Assembly (NCBI GenBank): GCA_035307765.1
Contig: DATGHU010000034.1
Coordinates: forward strand, 315,417-379,416
Origin: a bacterium
GTDB taxonomy: Bacteria > Sysuimicrobiota > Sysuimicrobiia > Sysuimicrobiales > Segetimicrobiaceae
DNA length: 64,000 nt
Direction: 5' to 3'
Shown: positions 7,796 through 16,342 of the stretch, one piece after another
How positions within the stretch are numbered: position 1 is the stretch's first letter
Layout: each line of letters opens with the position of its first letter
Notes under the pieces: generated by a model
What the model saw: the letters and a program-made list of their open reading frames with translations, nothing else
Told to the model about the DNA's origin: nothing
Database searches by the model: none
Translations under genes and position numbers: made by a program

Positions 7796-8644
7796 ATGGA
7801 GGCGGCCTTCCAGCTCCTCATCGGCGGGACGCTGACCGGCGCCGAATACGCGCTGGCCGCGGTGGGAATGGTATTGATCCTCCGCGTCGGCCGTGGGGTC
7901 AATTTGGCCCACGGCGCGTTCATGGCGCTTGGAGCGTACCTCGCCTACCAAACCAGTATGTCCGGGCGTTCCATCTTCGTCGGAGCCGTGCCGGCCGCCG
8001 CGGCCGGCCTGGTGCTCGGAGGCGTGGTGGAACGGGTCCTGATGCGCCCCGTGCGGGGGGGCCCGCTCGCGCGGGCGGTGGTCCTCCTCGGGCTGGGGAT
8101 CTTGGCGGAGGAGGGATTCCTGCTCGTCTGGGGGGACTCACCCCACTCGGTCCCGTTCCGCCTGGCGCCGCTGCTTGTGGGCCGGATGGTCATCAACACA
8201 GATCAGGCAATCGGCGTGGCCATCACCGCGGCGCTTCTGGGGACGATGGCGCTCGGCATCCGCACGCGGCCGGGGTTGGCGCTGCGAGCTGTAATCGCCA
8301 ACCCGGAGATCGCCGAGCTATCGGGCATCGATGTGGGACGCGTCCGCACCATCACGTTCGCCGGGGGATGCGCGATGGGAGCCGTCGCCGGAGCGTTCCT
8401 CTCGCCGCTGCTCACCATCTCCCCCACGATGGGAGGGGGGCAACTCGCCCTCACGCTGGCAATGGTTCTCGTCGGAGGGGCCGGCCGGATCGGAGGGATC
8501 CTCGCGGCGAGCCTGGGGGTCGGCGTTGCGTCGACGGCCGTCGGCTTTTACCTGACGCCGGCATGGTCCGACATCCTGGCGCTGCTCCTCGTCGCCGCCG
8601 CGATCGTCTCGCACCCTCAGGGCACGCGGGGGCGCTGCAGATGA
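7796..8644 (+). CDS. Branched-chain amino acid-type ABC transporter permease (LivH-like)
   Basis: The 282-residue integral membrane protein has about seven to eight hydrophobic segments. It carries the LivH-type features '[15 protein letters not shown]' near residue 37 and '[20 protein letters not shown]' in the cytoplasmic coupling region near residues 165-185. It is the first gene of a tightly packed livH-M-G-F set. Its stop overlaps the next start (ATGATGA). The substrate cannot be told, since LivHMGF systems import branched-chain amino acids, amides, urea or aromatic acids, and no binding protein is adjacent. Confidence 0.85.
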   Translation: MEAAFQLLIGGTLTGAEYALAAVGMVLILRVGRGVNLAHGAFMALGAYLAYQTSMSGRSIFVGAVPAAAAGLVLGGVVERVLMRPVRGGPLARAVVLLGLGILAEEGFLLVWGDSPHSVPFRLAPLLVGRMVINTDQAIGVAITAALLGTMALGIRTRPGLALRAVIANPEIAELSGIDVGRVRTITFAGGCAMGAVAGAFLSPLLTISPTMGGGQLALTLAMVLVGGAGRIGGILAASLGVGVASTAVGFYLTPAWSDILALLLVAAAIVSHPQGTRGRCR

Positions 8645-9585
8645 TGCGCTCCGGGGCGGGGCTCTGGCAAATGGCGTGGGGCCTCCTTCCCCTGGGGATC
8701 GTCCTCGTGTCCAGGGATCGCTTCACGCTTTCGATCCTCGCGGTGGCCAGCACCCAGGCGCTGTACGTGGTGAGCTGGGACGTTCTCAGCGGCAGCGGCC
8801 GGATCAGCCTCGGCCATGCGCTGCCGTTCGGGTGCGGCGCGTACGCGACGGCGCTTGTGTCGGGGTGGGGGCTGGTCCCGCCCGCCCCGGCGATCGCCGT
8901 GGGCGCACTAGCCGGGATCGCCGCCGGCGCCCTGCAGGCAGCGCTCGGCGCCCGCCTTCCCCGGATCGGGCTGGCGATTGTGACGCTGGCGGTCGCCGAG
9001 TGCGCGCACGAGATCGCGGGGATGCTCCAAATTGCCGGCCCCGGCGGGCTCGTCATCGGTGAGGAGGCCGGCGTCACCGCGACCGTGTTCCCCGCAGACG
9101 AAACCGCCGCGGCGCGGCTCGCCGCGGCGGCGCTTACGGTCGCCGTGATCGGCGTCCTCTGGATGGTGCGCTCGCGGCTTGGGCTGGCCATGCGCACGGT
9201 GGAGGCCGATGATCGCGGAGCGACGGCGTCAGGAATCGATGTCACGCGGATCCGCGAGGTGGCATTTGTGATCGCCGGCGGACTTGCCGGTCTCGCCGGC
9301 GGGCTCGCCGCGTCGCTGGCCGGTCGAGCGGCGCCGCCGATGCTGTCGCTGGAACCCAGCCTCTTCGCGATCGCCGCTGCGGGAATCGGTGGGCGCGGCT
9401 CGATCGTCGGGCCGGCTCTCACCGCGTTCGCCGCGTCGGCAGCGCTGCAGTGGTTCGACCTGCCGGTGATGGCGCGGCTCGCATTGTACGCCCTCGTCCT
9501 GATCGGGATGGAACTCACGGCATCCCGCGGCCGCCGCCGCCGGGACGCCCGTCTGCATCCGCTGCGGGAAGACGGCGCACGATGA
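8641..9585 (+). CDS. Branched-chain amino acid-type ABC transporter permease (LivM-like)
   Basis: The start is the ATG at 8641 that overlaps the livH stop, giving 314 residues. The LivM signatures are visible: 'SGSGRISLGHALPFGCGAY' near residue 50, and 'RTVEADDRGATASGIDVTRIR' as the coupling helix for the ATPases. About ten hydrophobic segments are present. Its final residues are Arg-rich and cytoplasmic. It pairs with the LivH-like protein to form the membrane channel. The 4-nt overlap with the next gene indicates coupled translation. Confidence 0.85.
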   Translation: MMRSGAGLWQMAWGLLPLGIVLVSRDRFTLSILAVASTQALYVVSWDVLSGSGRISLGHALPFGCGAYATALVSGWGLVPPAPAIAVGALAGIAAGALQAALGARLPRIGLAIVTLAVAECAHEIAGMLQIAGPGGLVIGEEAGVTATVFPADETAAARLAAAALTVAVIGVLWMVRSRLGLAMRTVEADDRGATASGIDVTRIREVAFVIAGGLAGLAGGLAASLAGRAAPPMLSLEPSLFAIAAAGIGGRGSIVGPALTAFAASAALQWFDLPVMARLALYALVLIGMELTASRGRRRRDARLHPLREDGAR

Positions 9586-10319
9586 ATGACCGCGCCGCCT
9601 CGGCGGGCGGACTAAGGGATGCTGAGGCCGCCCCCCGACGGCCGCTGCTGCGGGTCGAGGACATCGTCAAGCATTTCGGCGGCGCGGCCGCCCTCGCCGG
9701 CCTTACCCTGACGCTGGGCGAAGGAGAAATGCTCGGGATCACCGGTCCAAACGGATCCGGGAAGACCACCCTGATAGACGTGATCGCCGGATCCGTCCGC
9801 CCGGAACGAGGACGCGTTTGGCTCGGGACCCGGGACATCACCGCGTGGCCGCCGTACCGGACGGTGCGGGCCGGAGTGGCGCGCACGTTCCACGCCCCCC
9901 GTCTCTCCGCCAACTTAAGCGTCCGGCAGAATCTCGAGGCCGCGACACTTCACCGAAACCTGGCACGACGCAGGAGGGACGAGACCGTGAGCCGGGCCCT
10001 CGACCTCGCGGGCCTGCAACCGCTCCGCGAGCGGGAGGTCCGCACCCTTACCTTGGGCGAGATCCGACGCGTCGCGGTGGGGCGGGCGTTGGCGACCGGA
10101 GCCCACGTGCTGCTGCTGGACGAACCGTTTGCGTCGTTGGGCCCTGAAGAAATTCCCAAAATGCTGTCGGCGCTCCGTCGCCTTCGGGAGACGGGGATCT
10201 CCGTGGCCCTCGTCGCGCACAGTTACTCGGTGCTTCAAGCGTTGTGCGACCGGGTGGTGGTGATCGCCGCGGGCCGAGTCGTTGGCGGCGGCCCGCCTTC
10301 GGACCTGTGGCATGCTTAG
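9582..10319 (+). CDS. ABC transporter ATPase (LivG-like) with degenerate signature motif
   Basis: The ATG at 9582 overlaps the livM stop. The 245-residue ATPase has Walker A GPNGSGKTT, a Q-loop region in FHAPRLSANLSVRQN, Walker B VLLLDEP and an H-loop His in ALVAHS. The LSGGQ-type signature is poorly conserved and reads LTLGEIRR. LivG proteins usually have LSYGQQR here. The change may slow ATP hydrolysis or mark divergence. It acts on the cytoplasmic face with the LivF-like partner that follows. Confidence 0.82.
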   Translation: MNDRAASAGGLRDAEAAPRRPLLRVEDIVKHFGGAAALAGLTLTLGEGEMLGITGPNGSGKTTLIDVIAGSVRPERGRVWLGTRDITAWPPYRTVRAGVARTFHAPRLSANLSVRQNLEAATLHRNLARRRRDETVSRALDLAGLQPLREREVRTLTLGEIRRVAVGRALATGAHVLLLDEPFASLGPEEIPKMLSALRRLRETGISVALVAHSYSVLQALCDRVVVIAAGRVVGGGPPSDLWHA

Positions 10320-11013
10320 CGCCCGGGGCCTGCGGGTCCGGTCCCCCGGGGGCTTCCTGGTGCTCGACGACGTCACCGTGGTCGTGCATCCAGGCGAAGT
10401 CGTCGTCTTGGTGGGCCCAAACGGGTCGGGCAAAACCATGCTGCTGCGGACGTTCGCCGGGCTGGTCCACCCCGAGGCCGGCACGATCCACTTATACGGG
10501 AAACCACTCCTGCCCCACCCCGCGCACCGGCGGGCCGACTCCGGATTGGCCTACGCCCCGGCCCCGCCGGCGATGCTGGCGGGACTTTCCGTCCAGGACA
10601 CCCTAAAGGTCGGCGCGTGGCATCGCCGGGATCGCCGGGCGGTGGCCCGTGATGTTCAGCGGATTCTTGAAGACCTCCCGCCCCTTGGGGAGCGCCTGCA
10701 TCACCTCGCGGAGTCCCTGCCTGCGCCCGCACGCCGGATGCTCGCGCTCGGCCGGGCGGTGATGTCGGCGCCGCGGGCGCTGCTCCTCGACGAACCTCTC
10801 GGCGGACTGGATGATGAGGCCGCCGCATACATCCGGCGGGCGATCCGCCGACTACGGGACGACGGGGTCGCCCTCCTCGCCGCCGAGCACGCCCTCACCG
10901 GTACCCTGGCGATCGCCGACCGGGCGTATGGGTTCAGGGATGGACGGGTCGTCTTCAGCGGTTCCCCCTCCGCGCTGGCACACGCGGCCGCATTCGGGGA
11001 GATTTACTACTAA
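10312..11013 (+). CDS. ABC transporter ATPase (LivF-like) lacking a recognisable signature motif
   Basis: The start ATG at 10312 overlaps livG by 8 nt. The 233-residue protein has Walker A GPNGSGKT, Walker B RALLLDEP, a D-loop GGLDD and an H-loop His in AAEHAL. The signature segment reads ESLPAPARRMLALGRAV, so the usual LSGGQ is absent. Together with the weak signature in the LivG-like partner this makes the whole nucleotide-binding pair unusual. A relic of a second LivF with an intact LSGGE lies at 16343-16800. Confidence 0.8.
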   Translation: MLSARGLRVRSPGGFLVLDDVTVVVHPGEVVVLVGPNGSGKTMLLRTFAGLVHPEAGTIHLYGKPLLPHPAHRRADSGLAYAPAPPAMLAGLSVQDTLKVGAWHRRDRRAVARDVQRILEDLPPLGERLHHLAESLPAPARRMLALGRAVMSAPRALLLDEPLGGLDDEAAAYIRRAIRRLRDDGVALLAAEHALTGTLAIADRAYGFRDGRVVFSGSPSALAHAAAFGEIYY

Positions 11014-11317
11014 GAGGCGATTTGCGCTCGCCCGCAAACTCCTCATCGTGGCGCATGCTCCTGACGAACGAGGTCTACCGAGCGGCACCAGCGATCGTAG
11101 TGGCGCGGAAACACCGCGAGCTGCAGAGCAAAATCCGGATACCGATGCCTTCAACGGTGCCAGTTCTGGATTCCGCGCGGGTCATCCGACGGCGGGAACA
11201 CGCGCCGGGGAAACGGAGGGGCGATGAGTCGACGGCGAACACTCGGTTCGATTTGACTTCAATCACCAGTAGAAATTCCGGGTAAGAAAGTCGACTGGAT
11301 ACGTCGCGGAGGACCGG
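11014..11317. other. Intergenic region, nothing recognised
   Basis: I see no gene, repeat or clear promoter in this 304-nt stretch, apart from a ribosome binding site GGAGG five nt before the ATG at 11318. Confidence 0.4.
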
Positions 11318-11833
11318 ATGAGCGAATCCACCGTGGACTTGGCCGAGTACTTCGATTACCTGTGTCTCGCCCGTGAGCGGCTATTTGCCTGGATCGCCGG
11401 TCTCCCGGCGGAGGCCTACGCGCGTGCCTTTCCGTTCGGCCGCGGGTCCATCCGCGCGACGCTCATTCATGTCGCGGATGCGCAGCGCGGGTACACGTCG
11501 CGGCTTGAAGGGTCGGAATATTCGGCCGCGGAGAATCCCTTCACCGCGGAGCGGCTGCCCGATCTGGGATCGTTGAAAGACGCCTGGTCCACGCTGAATC
11601 CTCTGACGCGGCGCGCGATGGCGGCGCTCGGCAACGGCAGCCGTGAGATCCTGTACGCCAGCCGGGTGCTCTCCCCGGGCAAACGTCTTCGGGGCACGGC
11701 CGGCGGCGTCGCGAGCCAACTGCTCTTCCACGAGGTGCACCACCGGGCACAGGTGATGACCATGCTCCGCCATTTTGGCGTGGCCGCGGAGAATCTCGAC
11801 TACAACAATCTGATGTTCGACCGGGTCGACTGA
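11318..11833 (+). CDS. DinB family protein
   Basis: The 171-residue protein is a four-helix DinB/YfiT-like fold. Its metal-binding histidines are visible as H51 in LIHVADAQRGY and the pair in HEVHHRAQVM near residue 140. DinB-like proteins bind a divalent metal and several act as thiol-dependent S-transferases; the substrate here is unknown. GGAGG lies 5 nt upstream of the ATG. It stands alone between the liv genes and a stretch of gene decay. Confidence 0.88.
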   Translation: MSESTVDLAEYFDYLCLARERLFAWIAGLPAEAYARAFPFGRGSIRATLIHVADAQRGYTSRLEGSEYSAAENPFTAERLPDLGSLKDAWSTLNPLTRRAMAALGNGSREILYASRVLSPGKRLRGTAGGVASQLLFHEVHHRAQVMTMLRHFGVAAENLDYNNLMFDRVD

Positions 11834-11879
11834 GGATCGGAAGAGGTTTCGCCGCGGCGTGACGCGTGGAGGTGGATTC

Positions 11880-12100
11880 GGATCTCGCAAACTCCTCCCG
11901 CGCCGTCCGGCAGTCTCCGCCACGTTCCGGGCTGGACGGCGCTGCCGTCGACCGCCCGAACTTCAATAAATAGTCGCCCGGTGACGGCGGTGCCCATGCC
12001 GCCGACCAGAACTACCAGGCGTTCACCGCGGGCCCATCCTTCACCACCGCCCGGAACCAGGTCTCGCCGACGTCGGCGCTGAGCTCCACCCCGGGAATGC
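11880..12100 (-). pseudogene. Remnant of an Ig-like / Mo-co dimerisation-type domain
   Basis: Minus-strand conceptual translation gives VELSADVGETWFRAVV, then an in-frame TAG. It continues FWSAAWAPPSPGDYLL and, after a frameshift, VRAVDGSAVQPGTW. The pattern (V-x-V-S-x-D-G-G-x-T-W ... W-x-P-x-x-G-x-Y-x-x-x-V-R-A-x-D) is typical of the C-terminal dimerisation domain of sulfite oxidase-like proteins or related bacterial Ig-like domains. Stop and frameshift show decay. No upstream molybdopterin domain remains. Confidence 0.4.
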
Positions 12101-12248
12101 CGCAGAAGAGTCAAAATCCCATGACATTGGTCTGGCAAGGCGTTCCGGGGTTCGAGCCCTTGTCGTCAGGCGAGGAGCCGAATTCACGAAAAATGACCTC
12201 GAGCGTGCGGCTGACCAAGCGCAGCCCCCTCCCCATTGCTGCACGTGG

Positions 12249-12392
12249 TCAATCGGCGCACCGTCGTGTATGTTTTACAACGCCGAAATTAAAGAATGTG
12301 TCTGAAGTTATAAGCCGAAATTTGCGCGATGTCCACTGCTTGACTACCATACGGCGGATGCGATCGCCCTCGCGGGCCAGCGGCGTCTTCAT
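12249..12392 (-). pseudogene. Decayed 5' end of a GDSL-type gene (47-codon ORF)
   Basis: The ORF starts ATGAAGACGCCGCTGG, behind a good GGAGGGG site, 30 nt past the DUF4185 stop. The first 35 nt and the 20 nt upstream align closely with the start of the intact GDSL gene at 15989 (ATGAAAAAGGCGCTGG, both with GCGATCG about 25 nt in). After that it runs into unusually AT-rich sequence and stops at 12249. It is best read as the truncated start of a second GDSL copy rather than as a real small protein. Confidence 0.45.
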
Positions 12393-12488
12393 TCGTACCC
12401 CTCCAGTCCGCGCCCCCGTCGGCTATTTCGTCTCCAGGCGTGATTCCATCAGGACGACCACGTATGGATTCCACGTCGACAGCACGTA
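12365..12488 (-). repeat. Duplicated DUF4185-GDSL junction, copy A
   Basis: This block contains the last codons of DUF4185, the short spacer and the first codons of a GDSL-type gene. It is near-identical to 15958-16087. Copy A keeps an intact DUF4185 gene and a broken GDSL start. Confidence 0.75.
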
Positions 12489-13637
12489 GTAGAGGCTGAG
12501 TTCGGATCCGCGGAGCATGGTCCAGCGCTCCACGACGTAAGGTGCATAGGCGCCACCGCGGACGGCTCCGGGGTTACTCCGACCTTTACCGATGACCGGC
12601 CCCGCCAGGCCGTCGTCCGGCTTTATCTCCGGATCATGGATGAACTTTCCCTGGGCGCCGTCACGAACAGCATCGAACAGAATTTGGGGGTCGCTCCACG
12701 GTCCCCACGGGGTGCGGGCGTAGGAGAACAGGATGCCCCGCGGTGTGCGGCTATCATAGGTCATCAGCCACACGCTGAGGTCTTTACACCACGTGACCGA
12801 CAGGTCGCCGAGCGTGCCATTTTTCACGATCGGCGCAGCATCTGACTCCTGGCCGCTCCACCTCGGCGCGCCCGTCGCATCCAACCCAGCAAAATAGCGG
12901 GTTCCCTGTCCGTTCTCGAACGTTGCGGCGGGGACGATTGACAGGTAGGCGTCGCTCTCCCGGTACCGGCCGGTCCCCCAGACGATGACGAACGGTCCGC
13001 CCGACGGCAGGCCCGCCATCGGTGCTGGCTCGGTGTGCCATGACATCTTCACGAACCGCCCCGCCGGAAGCTCAGAAACGGTGCGGAGCGGCTGGAACGT
13101 CGCAGGGGGGATGAACTTCGTCAGCACGCTCCGATCGGTCGAACGATCCTCGGAGTGGTTCGTACTCACGGCGACGTACATCTGCCCGTTGAGGGTGATC
13201 CCCGCGACCGGCACCTCGAAGGGCCGCATGCTAATGCCCGGCGGCTGGATCGTCAGAGCACGGCCCCGGTCGGTCAGGAAGTCCAGCCGCACGCCTTGCC
13301 CCGGATCGCGAGCGTCCGTCGTCCCGATCGGGTGCCGCACGGGGCCCGGCAGGCCGATGGTATCGCCGAACAGGAAATACGCCCGTCCCTCATGCTCGAA
13401 GGAATAGCCGAGGTCGGTACCCTGGATCTTATACTGTTTGAAGGTCCGGCTCAGCGTCGGTTGATGCCGCTCCTTATCTGTATCACCGATGAGCTGTTCG
13501 AGTTTGACGGTGGACCCGGACACGAAGCGGAGGGTCGGCGCATTCGTCGGGGGCGACGAGGCCCCACGCACTCCAGGCGCCAGCGTGCCCGTGCTCAGCC
13601 CTACGGTCGCAATCACGCATGCCAGCAGTTTCTTCAT
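12423..13637 (-). CDS. Secreted DUF4185 domain protein
   Basis: The 404-residue protein has a signal peptide (MKK, a hydrophobic core, and VRGA near residue 25). The remainder looks like the five-bladed beta-propeller DUF4185 family, related to exo-sialidase/GH-like folds. Repeated strands are visible: YFLFGDTIG, QMYVAVSTNHS, GPFVIVWGTGRYRESDAYLS, LSVTWCKDLSVWLMTYDS, and near the end YVVERWTM...LYYVLSTWNPYVVVLMESRL. The enzymatic role of the family is unknown; carbohydrate binding or cleavage at the cell surface is inference. It is followed by a decayed GDSL start and preceded by an intact GDSL gene on the same strand, so this is a duplicated two-gene unit. Confidence 0.8.
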   Translation of the reverse strand: MKKLLACVIATVGLSTGTLAPGVRGASSPPTNAPTLRFVSGSTVKLEQLIGDTDKERHQPTLSRTFKQYKIQGTDLGYSFEHEGRAYFLFGDTIGLPGPVRHPIGTTDARDPGQGVRLDFLTDRGRALTIQPPGISMRPFEVPVAGITLNGQMYVAVSTNHSEDRSTDRSVLTKFIPPATFQPLRTVSELPAGRFVKMSWHTEPAPMAGLPSGGPFVIVWGTGRYRESDAYLSIVPAATFENGQGTRYFAGLDATGAPRWSGQESDAAPIVKNGTLGDLSVTWCKDLSVWLMTYDSRTPRGILFSYARTPWGPWSDPQILFDAVRDGAQGKFIHDPEIKPDDGLAGPVIGKGRSNPGAVRGGAYAPYVVERWTMLRGSELSLYYVLSTWNPYVVVLMESRLETK

Positions 13638-14057
13638 TTTCGCGGCTCCCCCTTGCCGTGGCGATGATCCGGCGTAAACGTCCCCTTCAAATTACCACCC
13701 CCGTGATGACTGTGTATCCGGTTTCCAGATCGCCGCTGAGATCGTAGAGCCGTGCATTCGCGAGCGCTGAGGGTCTGGATAGAAGGGACGAACCGGTATC
13801 TTCGTTTGTGGAGAGGTCCGCCTCTGCAGGGCACCCCACGCTTAATTGCGCAGGCTGCCGGCCCGTCCATTCTATCTAGGGCGGTCGCGATCGAAAACCC
13901 GCGCGACGCGAAGGCGCGGGATAGTCCTGTGTCGCATCCCATCAAGAAACATACTCTCCCCGTATTCTTCGTGCGGCCCTGGTTCGGCGGATGTCACCGC
14001 CCCTCGTGTCCCCCGGCGCCGCGGCACGCGGCCCGAGACATCGCATCCCCAGCGGAA
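13638..14057. other. Intergenic region between GDSL and DUF4185 genes
   Basis: This 420-nt stretch shows no gene that I can support. On the minus strand TAGAAT near 13874 is a possible -10 for DUF4185 but lacks a good -35. No protein remnant was recognised. Confidence 0.35.
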
Positions 14058-15989
14058 TCAACGATGAGGCGCTACCGCCGGCAACAGGGCGGTGGGCGCG
14101 CCAGGGTAGTAGACTATCACGTAGAGCGCATTCCCCACGAGATTGGTGCCCTGAAAACCGTTGCCGAAGGAAAAGTTCCACTCGAAATTGGGTGCCGGTC
14201 CGCGGTCTTCACAATGCGCCTGAGCGGTTTTCCCCGAACAGGCCCAGTAGAGATAGGGCTGAATGTTGTGGAAGGGCCCGACCCTGACGTCCGGTGGGGC
14301 GACCACGGATTGGCCCGGGTGCAACCCCAATTGATTGTAGAACAATTCGCCCATGTCGCTGCCCGTGCAGCCGAACCCGGTCCTTCCGTCCGTGCATGAC
14401 GGCTGATCACTCGGCTTGGATTCGGGTAACTTCCAGTCGGTCTGACCGAGATATCCGCGGCCATGCTCCGCCGTGTTCAGGGCGTGTATCCACCGAACCG
14501 CGGTCGGGTGTGTCATCGCACCGTCCGGATTGATCTCCTTGATGCCGAGTGCCTGCGTGGCCGCAAGATTGGCATCCGCGAGCCAGGTGACCTTCGCCAC
14601 GGGATCGTAGACGGTCTTCCCGCCCGGGTTGACCTGCAATCCTCGTCCCGTGGCGGGTGGGGTGCCGGCCAGTTTGTGCGGGATCATCGGCAGCACATAG
14701 AGATAATTCGGCGGCACATTGGCCCCTTGAAATCCGGTGTTGAACGAGAAGCTGATGAACCCCTGTTTCGCATCCGCTGCAGCGGCTGCGGACCAATAGA
14801 GATACGGCTGGAAGTTGTGGAAGGGCCCGACGGCAGTGTCGGAAATGGGAACGGCCGTGTTCGGCTCTTGAAGGCCCAATGCAGTATAGTAGAGGGACCC
14901 AAGGGTACTCCCCGAACATCCGAACCCGAACGATTCGCCGTGACGGCCGGTATGCGCGCAGGTGCGATCCTTTTCCGGTGTCGTGGGGAGCTGCCAGTTG
15001 TTGTGGCCCAAATAACCCTCGCCGGTGTGGTAGGCGTCCAGCGCCTGGACCCAGCGAACGGCGGCCGCATAAGTCATCGAACCGTTGGAGTTGACGCCGC
15101 CGACGCCGAATTTTTCGGCTGCCGCGAGATTGCCGTTGGCGAGCCACGTCACGTGCAGTGTTGTGTCGTATACGGTCTGGCCGTCGGCGCTCGGCACCAA
15201 TGCGGCCGCCGCGCCTTGCGTCGTAGCCGCGGCCAGCGCAACCGGCGCACCCTGTGGCGAGGCGGGGATCGTCGGGGCTTGCCCCTTCATGCCGCTGACG
15301 ACCGCCCGTATGGCACCTTCCCAGGCTCGCGCCATCTTATCGTAGCCGCCGGCGTTCGGGTGAAGGACATCGGCATAGTCGGTTTTGGAGAGGATGGTCT
15401 GCATGTCGACCGTTGAGACCCGCGGGCCTTTGGATGCGGCGAGGCCGGGTATCGCGGCCACGTAGGTTTGATAGGCCTTGTCGGGGCCCCTCCGGAACGG
15501 AATGATTTGCGCCACGATGACGTACGCGTGTGGCAAACGCCCCAGGATATCATCGAGCAGCGCCGAGAGATTGGCCGGTGCCGAAGCCGCACCGCCCTTG
15601 TGGAGATCATTGGTGCCGATGTGGAGAAGAATGATCTCGGGCTGATACGTCTCGAGCCAGTGCCTTGTATCGATGCCGTTCTTGAGCTGCGGGATTGTCC
15701 ACCCGGGGTGCCCCTCATTCGCCGGGTCGGGGATGACGCCGGTGCCGCTCTGCTGGGAGCCTACGAAGTGCACAGTATAGCCGTCCTGGGCGAGCAACGT
15801 CCCAAGCGAGTGTCGGTAACCGCCGTAGTCGCGATCGGGCCAACCGAAGGTAATGGAATCACCGAGCGGCATAATCTTGAAGACGCGATTGGACGGGGCC
15901 GCCAACGAAGCGGGGGTGCCCGCCCCATTCGCCAGGGCGCCCGCGAACACCGCTACGATCGCTATCGCACACACCAGCGCCTTTTTCAT
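14058..15989 (-). CDS. Secreted SGNH/GDSL hydrolase with two DUF1566-like domains
   Basis: The 643-residue protein has a signal peptide (MKKALVCAIAIVAVFAGALA). An SGNH hydrolase domain covers about residues 36-225: block I GDSI with the nucleophile Ser45, block III GTNDLH (Asn127) and block V DVLH with Asp206 and His209. Two tandem repeats follow (about 268-445 and 455-635), each beginning TVYD...VTWLA(N/D)xNLAA and containing RW-x-x-AL, a GYLG-x-x-W-x-LP core and a Cys-bearing G-F-G-C-(S/T)-G segment, as in the DUF1566/Lcl-type domain. Paired cysteines in each repeat suggest disulfides. The catalytic domain points to an extracellular esterase or deacetylase; the repeats probably bind a surface or polysaccharide. 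The substrate is unknown. Confidence 0.85.
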   Translation of the reverse strand: MKKALVCAIAIVAVFAGALANGAGTPASLAAPSNRVFKIMPLGDSITFGWPDRDYGGYRHSLGTLLAQDGYTVHFVGSQQSGTGVIPDPANEGHPGWTIPQLKNGIDTRHWLETYQPEIILLHIGTNDLHKGGAASAPANLSALLDDILGRLPHAYVIVAQIIPFRRGPDKAYQTYVAAIPGLAASKGPRVSTVDMQTILSKTDYADVLHPNAGGYDKMARAWEGAIRAVVSGMKGQAPTIPASPQGAPVALAAATTQGAAAALVPSADGQTVYDTTLHVTWLANGNLAAAEKFGVGGVNSNGSMTYAAAVRWVQALDAYHTGEGYLGHNNWQLPTTPEKDRTCAHTGRHGESFGFGCSGSTLGSLYYTALGLQEPNTAVPISDTAVGPFHNFQPYLYWSAAAAADAKQGFISFSFNTGFQGANVPPNYLYVLPMIPHKLAGTPPATGRGLQVNPGGKTVYDPVAKVTWLADANLAATQALGIKEINPDGAMTHPTAVRWIHALNTAEHGRGYLGQTDWKLPESKPSDQPSCTDGRTGFGCTGSDMGELFYNQLGLHPGQSVVAPPDVRVGPFHNIQPYLYWACSGKTAQAHCEDRGPAPNFEWNFSFGNGFQGTNLVGNALYVIVYYPGAPTALLPAVAPHR

Positions 15990-16087
15990 TCATGCTCCTC
16001 GAGTCCGCGCCCCGTGTCGGCTATTTCGTCTCCAGGCGCGATTTCATCAGGACGACGACGTACGAATTCCACGTCGACAGCACGTAG
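15958..16087 (-). repeat. Duplicated DUF4185-GDSL junction, copy B
   Basis: This is the counterpart of 12365-12488. Here the GDSL gene is intact and only the last 22 codons of DUF4185 survive. Homology stops abruptly upstream of 16087. Confidence 0.75.
16021..16087 (-). pseudogene. 3' tail of a second DUF4185 gene
   Basis: Conceptual translation on the minus strand gives AYVLSTWNSYVVVLMKSRLE(TK) followed by TAG at 16023-16021. It matches the last residues of the intact DUF4185 protein (YVLSTWNPYVVVLMESRLE). Everything upstream is missing. The stretch from 16088 to 16342 holds no recognisable gene; it contains a small 7-bp hairpin GGAGGAT/ATCCTCC near 16155. Confidence 0.8.
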
Positions 16088-16342
16088 GCGAAATTTGCGT
16101 TTCGGCTTTTCGACTCATCGTCAGTGTGCACCTGCACCCCTTGTATTTGGAGGATCCATCCCATCCTCCAGCCCCGGGGTCCCAGAAGAGCCCGTTCTGC
16201 CTATCCTGAGAACGCCAACACCGGAATGCCGCACCGACGGGCGACAAGCCGTCTCAAAAAACCATGCGGAGATCCACCGGAAGATCGCGGAGGGCGCCCC
16301 CCGCGCACGTGCCCGCGGACACCGCCCTGATGGCGCCCGCGC

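Noticed and set aside
12249-12392. A functional 47-residue protein
   Set aside because: Its start matches the GDSL gene and its remainder is AT-rich and unlike neighbours. It is better read as a decayed gene start.
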